Shown one piece after another: positions 11,436 through 23,327 of a DNA stretch of 64,000 bases (within the stretch, counting starts at the first letter, position 1; each line of letters opens with the position of its first letter). The translations under genes were made by a program, and so were the position numbers. Location of the stretch: contig JAGVSM010001194.1 of assembly GCA_022494885.1 (NCBI GenBank), positions 62,001-126,000 on the forward strand. Reading direction: 5' to 3'. The notes under the pieces are model-generated. The model did no database searches and was not told the origin of the DNA. It saw only the letters and a list, made by a program, of their open reading frames with translations. The DNA is from Micrasema longulum. Taxonomy: Eukaryota; Arthropoda; Insecta; Trichoptera; Brachycentridae.

Positions 11436-13237
11436 AAAACAAGAATCCAGGCAACTCAAAACAATATGTATCATAAAGGACTTAAGATGTTTAATGACAA
11501 GAGATTAGTGGAATGGCGATGAATTTAGTTAAAAACAAACATCCATATGAGTAGAGTGTCATCGGAAAGCGTCTGGATTTTATAACAATGTCTAGTTCTT
11601 GAAATTATTTTTATATATATATTAAGGTATAACATATAAGGTGTTCAAATTTTATTTGTACAAAAAATAATAAATACAATACATAAAAAAATAAATTGTC
11701 TATTAACAAATAAATAAACTCTGAAAATCCACATTTTTTTGTTTTTACAAAACCAATACCTCACTAAAATAACGAGTTATCGTTTAATTGAATGTTTTAA
11801 TGTCACAGCGAATATTCTTTTTAAAATATTTTATTTAAATACTGATTCAATAACTACATAACACAATAGAATTTTCCATTCAATGACACGGTAATCGAAC
11901 ATATATTGTTTAAACGGCAATCGAGCAAAATAGGTGTGAAAAAGATAAAAAGTTTAGTACCTACCTCGTACATGGGACATACTATACTAGAAGACATACG
12001 ACACAAATGATCAACAGAACGCGACGCATTATGTATCTAGTATTCGACATCGAATTACGATGTGATGTGTTGTGTTGCTAAAGTGACCTTCCCAACACGG
12101 AGCACAGGTAAATTATGTAGTAATTAGCGCTCGCTAATGCAAACATCGGATCCGCAGAATCTGCCTCGTTTTGTTCTGATCAGTCATTTGATGGCGAACC
12201 TCGGGTGATGGCCGTACTGCACCTATCATTATTTGCACCGCGTGTAATATCTAATGGTCTTACATAAAATAATATATCGTGGGCATACAAGAGAAATTGA
12301 CCAAGTGACAAAATAAATAATGTTCAGGGGAGCTATTTTAGTGGGAGCCAAAGATCAGATTTTTCAAGTAGGTGGTTGGTAATTTTACATTATATGTACG
12401 GTACTTTCAACTTTTATGTAAAGTATAAACGTATTTAAAAAATATTATCACTTTTATATAAAAAAAAAATTATAATTGAAAAACTTAGTCTATTTTACCT
12501 GTAAAATTTGACATGAAATTTTGCAGATAATCATTTTTGTTTCGTTCATTGAGGGAGAGGTAGTATTTTATTTTATAACTATAAATTATATTTTTGGTTT
12601 TTTTTTTCTTCAATAATCCATTTTTTAAATATTTATGAAGGTTAATTTAAATAAAAAAATTAACAAATAATTTTGAAGTTTTACGTAATAATCTAAAGAA
12701 TAAATTTTATTAATGAACTTTTTATAAAAAAAAACCGTATCTGTCAAATACAAGACCTTTATTAACTTACCTATAATAACTCTTAACTTTTTACTGGTAA
12801 CATCACCTACTTGGTCAATTCTTTGGATCTTAAATTTACTAATTAAAGTGACTTTGTATGTTGGTCAGTTTTACTTTACAAATGGTCACATATTTTACAA
12901 ATTAATTTTTATTGGGGTGTCGGATCGACTTGGCATTTTTACCGGTCAAGCATTATGCTAATACGATATCAAAAAGACAATAATCTCGATTTCGTCATTT
13001 TTGCTAATGGTCACCCCTACTCGTATAACCGCGGTATATTCTACAGTCAACTTAAGAAGAAACTTTTGACGTTTGCACGCTCATGAAGTTCTGTAAATGT
13101 TGACAGTTAAACTTTATTGTCGAGTCTTCGCAATAGTGACGTACCACCAGAAAACTAAATACCCAGCATTCTCCTTTCCATGGCTCTTTCTGTCACTGAT
13201 AACAGTTCATATTATTTTTAAATATTCGTGAATCAGC
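11436..13237. other. no recognisable feature
   Basis: About 1.8 kb of AT-rich non-coding DNA. I see no gene, clear repeat copy or structural signal. Confidence 0.4.
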
Positions 13238-13795
13238 GTGACGTCGAAAGAAATTGAAGAGCACCGAAAAATATATCAAACGTCGGAAACTCACGAGGCC
13301 GACACTCGACATTACGATGAAGAGGTAGTCACCATCAACGGTACACAAGTCAAAAGAGTAAAGCCGTTTGAGTATCTAGGCCATGTACTTGATGAAAAGT
13401 ATGCGGACGATTCCGACATCAGAAGACAACATCGAGCTTATTGCGCACGAGCCAACATGCTGGCGCGAAGATTCTCTCAATGTTCCGTGGAGGTGAGAAA
13501 CAGGCTGTTTCGGGTTCTTTGCACGCAGCAATAAACCAGCGAGGAAATACAAGCACCGACGTGCTAGAAATATGAACTTTGCTATAATGATAGTTATAGA
13601 GCCCTGTACAAGCTCTCACGACACTGTGAATGATGCATGAGTGGCATGAGTGGCGTGTTTGCCGTTGTTAGACCTCCTCGCTGGGGACGGACTGCCGAGA
13701 CACCATAAAGCGGGTCTCAGAAAGGGGCCAGGGAGAGGCTAATTGATGGAACACTGCCGGGAATGGAATTTGTGGCAGCATTGGAGTAGGACGCT
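13238..13795 (+). pseudogene. RTE-like LINE C-terminal fragment, copy 1
   Basis: The frame at 13238-13534 contains VKRVKPFEYLGHVLDE, then a run of charged residues and ANMLARRFSQCSVEV. This is the YLGH...RANMLARRF...C pattern found just past the RT palm/thumb of RTE-like and related insect LINEs. Translation continues brokenly to about 13795 (ASGMF-type region in the better copy at 16.7 kb). Upstream RT motifs are missing. Confidence 0.7.
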
Positions 13796-13875
13796 AATGT
13801 GTCATAAGTGATAATTTATATATTTTGTTCAACTTTTATCATATTTACAGCCGATACATACGGACACGTACAGTA

Positions 13876-14487
13876 GGGTGGGCCGATATTTTTTTTTCTG
13901 AATTTTGAAATGAAAGGGGTCTAAATAGTTGCCTTCTGGATTACATGCAATGCAAAAAATATCAACAAAAAAAAAATTGTTACTACTTTTGGCCCTTTTT
14001 AAGTTTTTGAAAAAGTCGATTTTTTGCACTAAACCGGCTGTCGTTTTGTATTTAAGTAAGAAAAGCAGTCCAATTAAATTTTATAATGTGCATTAAGCCT
14101 TATTAAATAAGCATCTAAGGGCGTGAGTTGCACTTTGCTGTGTAATAAATGAATAGCATTGTTTTAATGAGTCATTGTTTTCGTCAATATTCGCCGGGCG
14201 CTCAACGGAATCAGTTGCGCGGAGTGTAAACTTTTTGCATTTCGGTGGTTTTAAAACGTGTTCGAATTTGTATTGTGATTAAGTAATATCTTTACTAACA
14301 AAATAATAATTTATATCAATATAGATAATTAACAAAATGTTCAGACAGTGATAAACTTCAAACCTCGGTTGAGGGCCAAAAGTAGTATGGAATATTTGTT
14401 TAAATAATTTTCACGTTCAATGTGATCCAAAATGCAACTTTTTAGACCCCTTTCACTTTCATGTCTAATAAAATGATCGGCCCACTC
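13876..14487. mobile_element. MITE with GGGTGGGCC ends
   Basis: Left end GGGTGGGCCGAT and right end ATCGGCCCACTC are inverted. The similarity continues inward for roughly 120 bp: AAAGGGGTCTAAA on the left and TTTAGACCCCTTTCA on the right, then ACTACTTTTGGCCC on the left mirrored on the right. TA is present on both outer sides, consistent with a TA target duplication. No transposase is encoded. Confidence 0.75.
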
Positions 14488-16689
14488 TAATTTTCAGTGT
14501 GCAAGTACAACTCGGGGACTGATTTCGTGTTGTTTCTGCCGCGCCACAAATCACTGCCCTTGCATAAACATCAATACTTGTTTAATGCCTATTTTTCTCC
14601 ATACTGGCCATACCATCATATTCATAGTGCTGTGTTGTGTACCGACCGAGTAACGACCGCTATTGTCTTAATCCACTACTGCCACGGTTTCATAATTACA
14701 GCATCAATAACACGTAATATAGGTTCCGAATATTATATATATTCTAACAGAATGAACAAACGTTCGCTTAATTAACAAAACATTAGCAACAAATTGAAGC
14801 ACTTATGAGACTATGGGTGTAGCTATTTCGCAAAGTAGCTTTGAAACTAAATTACGTAAGTACCAGGCAAAAAAAGGTCTTAATAAAAAAAATAACAACT
14901 ACACCAAGATAAAGTATACACAAATGTTATCAAATTACATGTATGACTACGTAAAAATACATAAAATATCGTGTCAGAGAAAAGCTCGAATAATTTGGGG
15001 AAAAGCGATCAACGCGCATTATTTGTGTCAGAGATAAAAACTTGAGTTTTTAAAGAATCCTTGTAGGTACGTTTCCCGGGAACATTGCTAGAGGAGACAG
15101 AGGAGACCGAGGAGAGTTGTAACAGAGCAGAGTTGAAACAATGGCGATTTCGAGAAATCTACGATCGATGGCGAACTAGGAACATCGCGCATTCATTGTT
15201 TTTCTGACATGCCACTTGATGGAGTCAGCAAAAGCAGTCTACAGGGAGTGGTTGGGTGTATACGACATCTGGACGAAGAAAAATAAGTTTTTAACCAGTA
15301 TTTTGATAGCCTGTTATTCGATGCGTATTGCGTGAACGCTGGCGTGATATTATTTCCAATATGCGCGGACTATTCAAGTTTTAAAGCGTGATATTGTTTT
15401 TTATAGCTTGCCTCTAGTTAAGAGGTCAAAAGCCATTATTCTGAAGAAGGCCTGATTTTTGCGCCTCTTTTATTTATTTTATTACTATAATGTTTTGTGG
15501 TGTGAATTTGGACACCGAATAGTTAATTGTTCTTGTTTCGGAATGCCCAATCAATATGTACGAAAGACTCTATTGCTATAATTTATGATTACTGCATGAT
15601 AAAGCCTAACCAATATATTTTTATTGATGTAAATACCAACGGTTGATTACAGCAGTTAAATTTGTTTCACGCGTATTTTTATAAATATTTTTTCTTATTT
15701 TTCAAAATAGTATTTTTTTTATTCAAAAATTTCATTATAATCCCCAAATACCAAACTGTTACAACTTACCTTGACCTCTGTTTCAACTTATCTCGGTACT
15801 AGGAGAGCTGATTTAGCTGATTTTCTCATCAACCCTGATTATTTTTCTTATTATTTCGTTTAATTTATATAGTGCATAAAATTGGCTACGTTAAAATATA
15901 AAGTTCATGAAGGTAGGTCTATTTAAGGCTGAGATATACTGGGTAATGTAAAAACTGTTTCAACCCACCCCGGTCTCCCCTACTACGGGCATAAGTCAGG
16001 AACCACGAAGCAGGAGACGAGGGACAAGAGGAAGGACGGTACTTATTAAGACATTCGCTAGACCGGATAATAAAATATTGTAAAACGAACACACAAACAA
16101 CTTTATATACGAGAATAGAAATTACGTCTGGCGTTTCAATAGTGTAATCCTGATCGTAATAAGATAAGTAAATTAGTGATGGCTTACTTTCGTCATGCAT
16201 GATGCGCATACAATGTTGTGGGTAACAAAATATGACAAAAGTTTGGTTGTAAATATTTCTCTGTCGTAGTTAGCACAGCTAATGGAGGAAGACCATTCCA
16301 TTGCCAGTTTGCAATAAAAAATCACCAATTTATCAAAATAACCGACAGGTACAAGAATTTTCAAATAGACTTATAATAATATTATTTGACTTCAGATTTA
16401 CTATTATTATTAACACGTAAAGCCCGATGGTCGAAAAAAAAACACGAGTGGCGATGTGGAGACTTACCGACCCAGTTTAAAGAGTCGCTTTTTGGGTCTG
16501 TTCTGTGTTTTTTTTTTATTAAAAAAAAATATTGAAAGTACATTAAGGCATTGAGATGACATGCCATAAGTTGTTTTGTGAGATTTCTCACGTTTTTTCT
16601 AATTATAATTAAAAATATCGAAGCGACGCAAACAGCCTTTAAACTTGACTTATAATAAATAAACGATAAAATAAAAATTTAATTTTGCA
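14488..16689. other. no recognisable gene
   Basis: About 2.2 kb without a defensible gene. Short frames at 14497-14775, 14813-15037 and 15919-16209 have no motifs. GTTGAAAC/GTTTCAAC-containing purine-rich blocks recur at about 15080-15140, 15755-15800 and 15955-15985 but do not form a classifiable element. Confidence 0.4.
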
Positions 16690-17230
16690 ACCCCAAAAAG
16701 TGGGAGATAGGTGTCTTAATGACAAAAAACTTAAATTTACATGTGCCACCACTCTTCATAGACGGTACTGATATAAAAAGGGTAAAGTCGTTCAAATATC
16801 TAGGCCATGCACTGGATGAAAACCGTGCGGACGGTTGTGATATAAGCGCCAATATCGAGTCACGAGTACACGAGCTAATATGCTGGCACGAAGATTTTAT
16901 CAACGCTCCGTGGAAGTGAAGAACAGGTTGTTTCAGGTTCTATGCACGCAGCGATACACCAATGAGCTGTGGTGTAAATAAAATCAACGTAGTATTAGAG
17001 ATATGAAAGTGTGCTATGATAATGGATTTAGAGCCCTACTCAAGTTTTTTCGACATTGTAGCGCGAGTGGAATGTTTTCTGCTGCTAGACTTCCTTACTG
17101 GGATGGACTGCTGCGGTACCGGAAAGCAGGCCTCAGAGAACGGCTGGGAAAAGCCCTAACATCATAATCAGCCAATTGGTGGAAGATTGCTGGGAATCGA
17201 GGTTTTGGCAACATTGGAGCAGGACGCTTG
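16690..17230 (+). pseudogene. RTE-like LINE C-terminal fragment, copy 2
   Basis: Same region as 13238-13795: IKRVKSFKYLGHALDEN, then a frameshifted equivalent of the ANMLARRF segment, then ASGMF and a tryptophan-aspartate patch. The nucleotide text matches copy 1 closely (e.g. GTGGAAGTGAAGAACAGG against GTGGAGGTGAGAAACAGG). Both stop at the same 3' region (ACATTGGAGCAGGACGCT-like), as expected for two 5'-truncated insertions of one family. Confidence 0.7.
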
Positions 17231-17761
17231 CCGTTCTTCTTAATTATGTTACCTATTGTAGTCATTTTTTGTTTCTCTCTTTCTAGTAATATTATCTTTA
17301 AATCCTTTCTGGTTTTTTCTTAAATATTTTATTTGTTTTGTATTATTTATATCTTCTTTTTATGCTATTCTTTATCATGTTTTTCTGATTATTTATACTT
17401 TCTAAAGGTTATATGGCTGCACTAACCTGCCATATGCAGCCATAACAGCAAAAAATGGATTTTATGCTTTACATTTTACATGCATTCCCGCTCCTAGCTC
17501 CCCGCGTACCACCGCGCTTAGACGTAGCGAGATTTTCAATCAGTGTTGTTTAACTTGCGACAGAAAGAGCAGCGCGATGCCACATAGAATCCTCGTGCAA
17601 CAGTGTTTTATGAAAAAATGAATGAATTTCGCAGAAAACTCAAAATACTATGAAACAGCTCAGAAACGTTAAAAAACCATTAAGAAAAAAAATATATTTC
17701 TACCGGATATTTTTAATTGAGAATTTACCTTATAGTAACAGATCAGTTTTAAATAATAATT
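17231..17761. other. no recognisable feature
   Basis: T-rich, no supported gene. A small imperfect inverted repeat (GTTATATGGCTGC / GCAGCCATAAC) lies at about 17409-17449. Confidence 0.4.
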
Positions 17762-18030
17762 CATCACAGAACCCTTATCCGCAGCTTATGGTGCGTAGGG
17801 TACCTCGATCAGATTTTGAAGAAAACTAAGGTGATCAGTCTAACGCTTCCGGTACCAAACCAGGGACAGTGAAATATTGCGGTGCAAAAATAATTTAAAT
17901 ACAAAAATTTTACGAATGCGCCAACTCTATTTCATTCTTCTAATTTTTTTACCCGAGAACCATCGAATCGAAAGCACTCGTCGAGGCACTCGGCGAAATG
18001 TATTCTTCGTTCGCCTGGACAAAATTACTA
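17762..18030 (-). mobile_element. SINE-B copy, diverged
   Basis: Complement of the SINE-B 3' region (TTATGGTGCGTAGGGTA), middle (GGTGATCAGTCTAACGCTTC) and 5' leader (TATTCTTCGTTCGCCTGGACA near 18000, quoted here in part). The tRNA-like head is deleted. Confidence 0.6.
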
Positions 18031-18467
18031 TCTACTATATAATAATTGCAACGTCTGTAAATGTTTGATTATTTATAAAAATATATTTGTACGTTATTTT
18101 AACGAACGGACAGGCCGCGCATATATACATATGTGAGTATGTACATATTTATGTAAAGTTTTAAATGTTCTAGTTTTGAAAATGCCTTCCGAAACTAAAA
18201 TATTTGGGTAATACCATTGCAAATTTTGCTTTGAAAGACGATTTTATTTTGCTGGTAATTAATATACGAATATAAGTTTAAAAAAAGGGCGCTGTACAAT
18301 GAATAAATATCCCAGCAACCCTTGCAGCTACAGAGCGGATGGACGTTTGGAATTCTAGTTCCTTGTTTCCAATTGTGATATATTACAATTAAAACAGATA
18401 GGAGCGGCAGCGAACAGAAAACAGCACGTCTTGCAGCTACAGAGCGCATGGACGATAAGAAAAAACG

Positions 18468-18615
18468 TAGCTAGTGTTGCGGACTCGCGGATCAGAGGTC
18501 CAAGGTTCAACTTGATTTCCATTTTTTAATAGTGAGTTATTTACAACTCGTTGAAAGTGGTCACCAAAATTTAAATATTCGGGTAAATTAGAATGACGCT
18601 AATATTTATTTTATT
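18468..18615 (+). mobile_element. SINE-D copy
   Basis: Plus-strand copy with most of the tRNA-like head (GCTAGTGTTGCGGACTCGCG, then the box B-like AGGTTCAACTT) followed by the TAGTGAGTTATTTACAACTC body. Confidence 0.75.
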
Positions 18616-18905
18616 TAAAAATAAAAAAAATATTGAAAATCGAGCCCCCGTTAACATTATTTTTTAGTCGGACAAAAAAAACTCATTTATAAAAATAGGA
18701 GTTAGATTACAATAAGTCTTGCAGCTACTGAGCGCATGGGAGGTAGGAATTCTACGACTTAAAATATATTAATAAATTTATAAAAAATGAAGGCTGAGCA
18801 GAATAGTAAATTTGTCAAGTGTTCATGCTAAAATGTACACAATAAAAATCTCAATATATAAAGCACCGTTTCAACACTATGGTTAAATTGTTCGTGTACA
18901 TACGT

Positions 18906-19018
18906 GGGCTGGTATTCCAAACGCTCTCGCGGCCGTATCATCTCGTGTATTTTCATACAAAATACACGAGAAAAACTGTTTTCTCGTGCCGCGAGAGTGG
19001 TTCAAAATAGCACCCCAG
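18906..19018. mobile_element. small palindromic MITE
   Basis: Left arm GGGCTGGTATTCCAAACGCT and right arm ending AAAATAGCACCCCAG are imperfect complements of about 30 bp (both hold CTCTCGCGGC or its complement). The centre holds a second pair, CTCGTGTATTTT / AAAATACACGAG. The whole 113 bp can fold back on itself. Confidence 0.65.
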
Positions 19019-19131
19019 GTGAAAAAAACTTCTGATGGACCAGTCCTTCGATATTAATTGTTCGTACCGAAAACAGGGACGAAAGTAGGCTGAATGCTGT
19101 AGAAATGCGATCTATCAGGCGAACATATTAC

Positions 19132-19487
19132 AGGGTGTTCTTTAAACCCTGTCACATCCGAAACCACGATGATCAGTATAGGCACGAAGACATGTTGGCA
19201 TATTTTTAAAAATATTTAGAACGAAGAAAATTTGTAAAATAAAATATTAAAAATAACAAATAGTTGCTTACTTCTGCAGGGGAGAAGTGAGGACGGCGCG
19301 GTCGCGTGTTTAACGGTGTGTCAGACTCCCCCCTCTCCCCTCCTTGTTACTCTCCTGCAGAAGTTGACAACCATTTTTTTAAAATTTTATTCGTTTTAAA
19401 AATTTATTTTAATGTGCCAATATGTCTTCTTGCTCATACTGATCATCGTTGTTTCGGGTGTGACAGGGTTTAAAGAACATACTGTAT
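19132..19487. mobile_element. Tc1/mariner-like MITE (CAGGGTGTTC family)
   Basis: Complete copy with both TIRs (CAGGGTGTTCTTTAAACC left, GTTTAAAGAACATACTG right), flanked by TA. The interior C-rich block CAGACTCCCCCCTCTCCC matches the copies at 1847 and 5199. Confidence 0.8.
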
Positions 19488-20080
19488 AATGTCGGTTTTT
19501 TAAAATAAATAAAAGCAGATTAAATCTCACAATTTGGTGGTATTTTTCTATTTCACGATCTTTTAAAAAAAATACGTCATTCTATTTTCTTTTTCTGTTT
19601 TTGACTCTAGTTGACATAATTTTTACATATATATTTTTATATTATCTTATTCTGACATCACGAAACAAGTTTAAAGCATAATCAAAAAAATCGCAATTAA
19701 TTCAAGTACATAGCAGGTACCTTTTTTTGTTTTGTCAAGTTTTGACAAAGCCGCGTGTTTGGTATTCGCGAGAGTAAGCTGTACGTTTGGTCGGCAGTAG
19801 GTAGCGTACAGGAATGTGACCCAGATGACCGTAGGTGGATATCCTATTAGATCTGCATATAAAGTTACGCGCTTGTTCTAACTCAATAATTACAGCTTCA
19901 AGAATACCTAAATACTAAATACTCTGGCCTCTATAATGCAATCTATAGAAGATACCGATCAAACTAAATTTAAGCGCAATAAAATTATTTAAATTAAAGG
20001 ATTTAGCTAATTACTCCCTCCATCATATCTTGATGCTCAGCGATATTATATTATTTTTTAAATTATATATTTTTAAATTT
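19488..20080. other. no recognisable feature
   Basis: AT-rich, no supported gene or repeat. Confidence 0.4.
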
Positions 20081-20245
20081 TTTATATTTAATAGGTGCGT
20101 GGTTTTCACGGCCACTGTTATCAATATGTATTTTTTTTACAAAACATACATATTGATAACAGTTTTTTTAAACACAGTTTACCCTGAAGATGGCTCCTGC
20201 TATGGTACCCAAAACGTCGGAACGAATACAACTTACACGGGATCC
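20081..20245 (+). mobile_element. Penelope-like terminal fragment, decayed hammerhead
   Basis: CCTGAAGATGGCTCCTGC at about 20179 begins with an intact CUGANGA core. A region follows that pairs poorly, then AAAACGTCGG, a decayed GAAACGTC. The upstream part holds a hairpin, CTGTTATCAATATGTA (20117-) facing TACATATTGATAACAG (-20162). The same blocks occur inverted at 44090-44232, so this is one family. Confidence 0.5.
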
Positions 20246-20297
20246 CATCCAAAAAAAAAACTAATGAATATATAAATATATATATATTTTTTAATTA

Positions 20298-20487
20298 AAA
20301 ATAAATATTTGCGTTCTTACGATTTACCCAAATATTGATTTAAATTTTGAAGGCCATTTTCAACGAGTTGTAAATAACTCACTATTAGAAAAATGGGAAT
20401 CGAGTTGGGGTAGAGTGGGATTCGAACTACGGACCTTTAAACCGCGAGTCCGAGACACTAGCCACGGGACCACAACCCGATTACATA
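20298..20487 (-). mobile_element. SINE-D copy
   Basis: Near full-length reverse copy: body complement (TTTGCGTTCTTACGATTTAC), GTAAATAACTCACTA, then the head complement with GGGATTCGAACTACGG and ending CACGGGACCACAACCC. Confidence 0.8.
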
Positions 20488-20989
20488 TACACGAAATATA
20501 ACCAAACTCCTTCAACTAGAATCTTAAAAATTTATTCACAAATTGGCCATTGATGTAACACGATATTTTCACAAGTCGGAAATAACGTCAAAAATACAAT
20601 ATAAATTTAAAGCGGATTTTTACGATTCTAATGATATAACTATCAATGTATTCAAAACAAATGTTCGTTTATAAATGAGCATATACAAAACGGCTCGCAG
20701 TTAGCATCACGTCATTTTGACGTCACGCTTTACGTCCGCCGACTGTGATTCTAATAAACATAGCGTACAAGTTTGGCGCTAAAACGTCATTCGAGCCGTT
20801 TTTCTCACAGGGCGCGAAACGTCTCGATTTCGGGTAATTCAAAATATGCATATTTTAGCCCTTACAGAAATTTTATCCGACGTCGCACGAAAAAAAATTC
20901 AATTCCGTAACCACTGTATTTTTTTGCTTATTTCAAAATAAAAATAATAAATAAACTTGAAAAGACTCTATTGTAGACGAAGAACTAAA

Positions 20990-21235
20990 ACTTGAAAAAA
21001 ATTGTAGTGAACATGGACACAATTCGAGAATATCAGAACAATATCATTATTATACAACATTCTAAAACGAGACCAGGGATTCAATTTATACAATAAACTA
21101 CCGGGCAAAACTAAACAAAAGACTCAGACAAACTTTACAAAAGATGTTTAAAATATTAAAAAATATTTTTTTAAATGAATGTATGTAATCCGTAATGGTT
21201 TATAAATAAATAAATTTCAAATAAAAAAATTTAAA
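20990..21235 (+). mobile_element. LINE 3' tail fragment
   Basis: Matches 58830-59080 (ACACAATTCGAGAATATCAG against ACACAATACGAGAATATCAG, then ATACAATAAACTACC in both). The coded residues LYNKLP- and KTKQK-like are the end of a LINE ORF2. It ends in AATAAATTTCAAATAAAA. Confidence 0.6.
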
Positions 21236-21420
21236 AAAAATATACAAATATTTGCGTACTCATGATTTACCCAAATATTTCAATTTTGGGGCCATTTTCA
21301 ACTAATCGTAAAGAACTCACTATTAGAACATGGGAATCAAGATGGTGTAAAGTGGGGTTCGAACCTAGCACCTCTTATCCGCGAGTCTGCTACACTAGCC
21401 ACGAGACCACAACCCGAATT
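21236..21420 (-). mobile_element. SINE-D copy
   Basis: Reverse copy directly behind the LINE tail: CATGATTTACCCAAATATTT, GTAAAGAACTCACTATTAG and the head complement GGGGTTCGAACCTAGCACC. The join of LINE tail to SINE suggests either insertion into the tail or use of LINE machinery. Confidence 0.75.
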
Positions 21421-21957
21421 ATTAACAAGAGAATTAACCTCTCAGTTAATTATCTTGTTAATAATATATTCTAATTTAAATCACACCCTAATTAAAAACA
21501 AAGCATAATAGGGTACTTTACTTTATTAAATGATTATTTATAAATAAGAATAAAATTACGATGGTATTTGTTTTTCCGGTGCGACGCCGGATATTTTTTT
21601 TACTATGGTTTAAAATACGCATATTTTGAATTACATGAAAACGGGACGTTTCGCGCCCTATGGGACAAACGGCACGTGTTACGTTACCGCGCCATACTTG
21701 TACGCAATGTTTGTAAGAAGTGACGAGTGACATCAGTGACCTGACGCCAACTGCGAGTCGTTTTATACGTACTCGTTTTTAAACCCGAAAATTATGAATG
21801 AAAACCTGTTTTTTATGCATTGATAGTAGTTATATCATTAGAATCGTAAAAATCCGCTGTTATGTTATTTCCTATTTGTAAAAACTCCCTACAGTGGGAA
21901 TAAGTAATTTAGGAGTCACACAACACGTTATATTACAAACATGACGAAGCCAACTAG

Positions 21958-22296
21958 TTTGTTTTACCAATATTGAATGATGATAAATATATAAATTACG
22001 TTAAAAAAACATCTGTTTTTCCGGAAGAGGATTTCAATGAAGCGAGCAAGACAAAAACCTTGATACATTATGAAATAGCGCGTTTATATGAATTTATTTT
22101 TATAATTGGCAAAGAGAGTAACGTAAAAAATGACCACAAAATGTTTTATTTCGTGTCTTTGTATTGGTCAAATAAAACAACATTTGAAAGAGATTTAAAA
22201 AGCGATACTTTAGTAGAGAATACTTTAGAACTTCAAATAGAAAACCGTAAAAATTATTTATTTATTAATCATTGCATATTAGACAAAATGACATAA
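21958..22296 (+). other. open frame of unknown nature
   Basis: A 113-codon frame is open from just after a TAG at 21955-21957 to the stop before 22297. It has no upstream ATG: the first methionine is the TTG-initiated position 21973 only by convention, and the first true ATG is internal. The product would be charged (DDKYINYVKK, FERDLKSDTL, LELQIENRKN) with no known motif. The TAG could instead be read as a splice acceptor (AACTAG). It may be an exon, a transposon remnant or chance. It lies just outside the fold-back element. Confidence 0.2.
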
Positions 22297-22689
22297 AAAA
22301 CACCCTGACAAATTTTGCTTGTACTAGGAGTAGGCTCAATATATAAAGGGTTCGGCAGCCGTATGGCTAATGTTGCAATAGGTTCCTATATGGGCAAATG
22401 CATGTTCTAAGTTCTGTTTCAAATAAATTTTATTAAAGAGAGATAAAAACAGTTAAAGCACAAGTATTTATGTTTGATGAGATAGTCCATGCGCTATGTA
22501 GCTGCAAGACGTGTTCGGATATTTGATGCACAGTGCCCTTGAGCTGATTTTCACAAAAATGGCGCTATACACGGTTTTTTAGGGCCAGACCGCGAAACTT
22601 CAGAGGAACATTCCTCACGGTAAGCATTTAAAAAAAAATCTTTAATTAAATTTATTTAATTTTTATTTTTATCTATCTATATGGCAACC

Positions 22690-23105
22690 GTCCGTCTTCG
22701 AAAGACAATGCTGATGTACACTTAATTTGAAGACTGGGAAAGACAGCTTTCCCGGTGACTGTATAGTCCTATACGGGACCAGCACAGTCGGACACATTTC
22801 TCACACTTCCAGGTTGTGGGCTTCTCACACTCCAGTAGGTAGCTGCCTTCCTCGCAGTCTTTTAAGCCTCAAACTTTCCAGCCAGAGGTCGTCGTGTGCC
22901 ATTTTTCCCTCCTTTACGGCTCCTCTCCACACATCTCTATCCCTGGCGAGATCTTCCCAATGATCAGCGTCAACGCAAAAAGTCTTCATGTCGCGTTTAC
23001 AGACATCTTTAAATCCCAGTCGCTAACCACCGTGGGATCGTTAAGCATCACAAAGCTCTCCATACAAAATATCTTTCGGTATTCGGCCATCCGCCTTATT
23101 TTTAT
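22690..23105 (-). pseudogene. LINE ORF2 C-terminus with zinc-finger-like end
   Basis: Leftward translation, with frame breaks, gives KDVCKRDMK-like, VDADHWEDLARDRDVWRGAV, and finally CEKCVRLCWSRIGLYSH, a C-x2-C...H pattern. This C-terminal module (conserved W and DR/W pair, then a zinc-finger-like end) is known from several insect and invertebrate LINEs. The RT domain is absent. Confidence 0.6.
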
Positions 23106-23327
23106 AATCTCAAAATGGAGTAAATCTTTAATTTATTGGACTAGATTCCCTTCCACAAACCCCTACCCCAGCAAAAAAATGAGATAAAACCGTATTTGAC
23201 CAACGCAAACGAAGCGATACGCACCAGACGCGGACAGGTGAAGCGGCTGGGTAGGAGAGGCGTAGGGTTTTGTGGAGGGACTGCTTGTCCGAGAAATTAA
23301 GGATTTACTGCATTTTGAGATTATATA
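23104..23327. mobile_element. nested MITE, ~60-bp TIRs
   Basis: Left part (ATAATCTCAAAATGGAGTAA ... TTCCACAAACCCCTA) is complementary to the right part (TAGGGTTTTGTGGAGGGAC ... GCATTTTGAGATTAT) over about 60 bp with mismatches. It lies inside the larger TIR element, at one end of its LINE cargo. Confidence 0.6.

Larger units (their letters stand above)
20600..21880. mobile_element. large fold-back element, ~300-bp arms
   Basis: The left arm (about 20600-20905) and right arm (about 21575-21878) are inverted copies. GCGGATTTTTACGATTCTAA with GATATAACTA at left faces TAGTTATATC and TTAGAATCGTAAAAATCCGC at right. GGGCGCGAAACGTC faces GACGTTTCGCGCCC, and GCGTACAAGT faces ACTTGTACGC. The arms have diverged by substitutions. 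The roughly 670-bp loop holds a LINE tail (about 20990-21230) and a SINE-D. It could be one fold-back transposon or two solo inverted copies of a smaller element. Confidence 0.65.

Noticed and set aside
22894..23187. 97-codon plus-strand frame
   Set aside because: It is the antisense shadow of a recognisable LINE ORF2 C-terminus on the minus strand.
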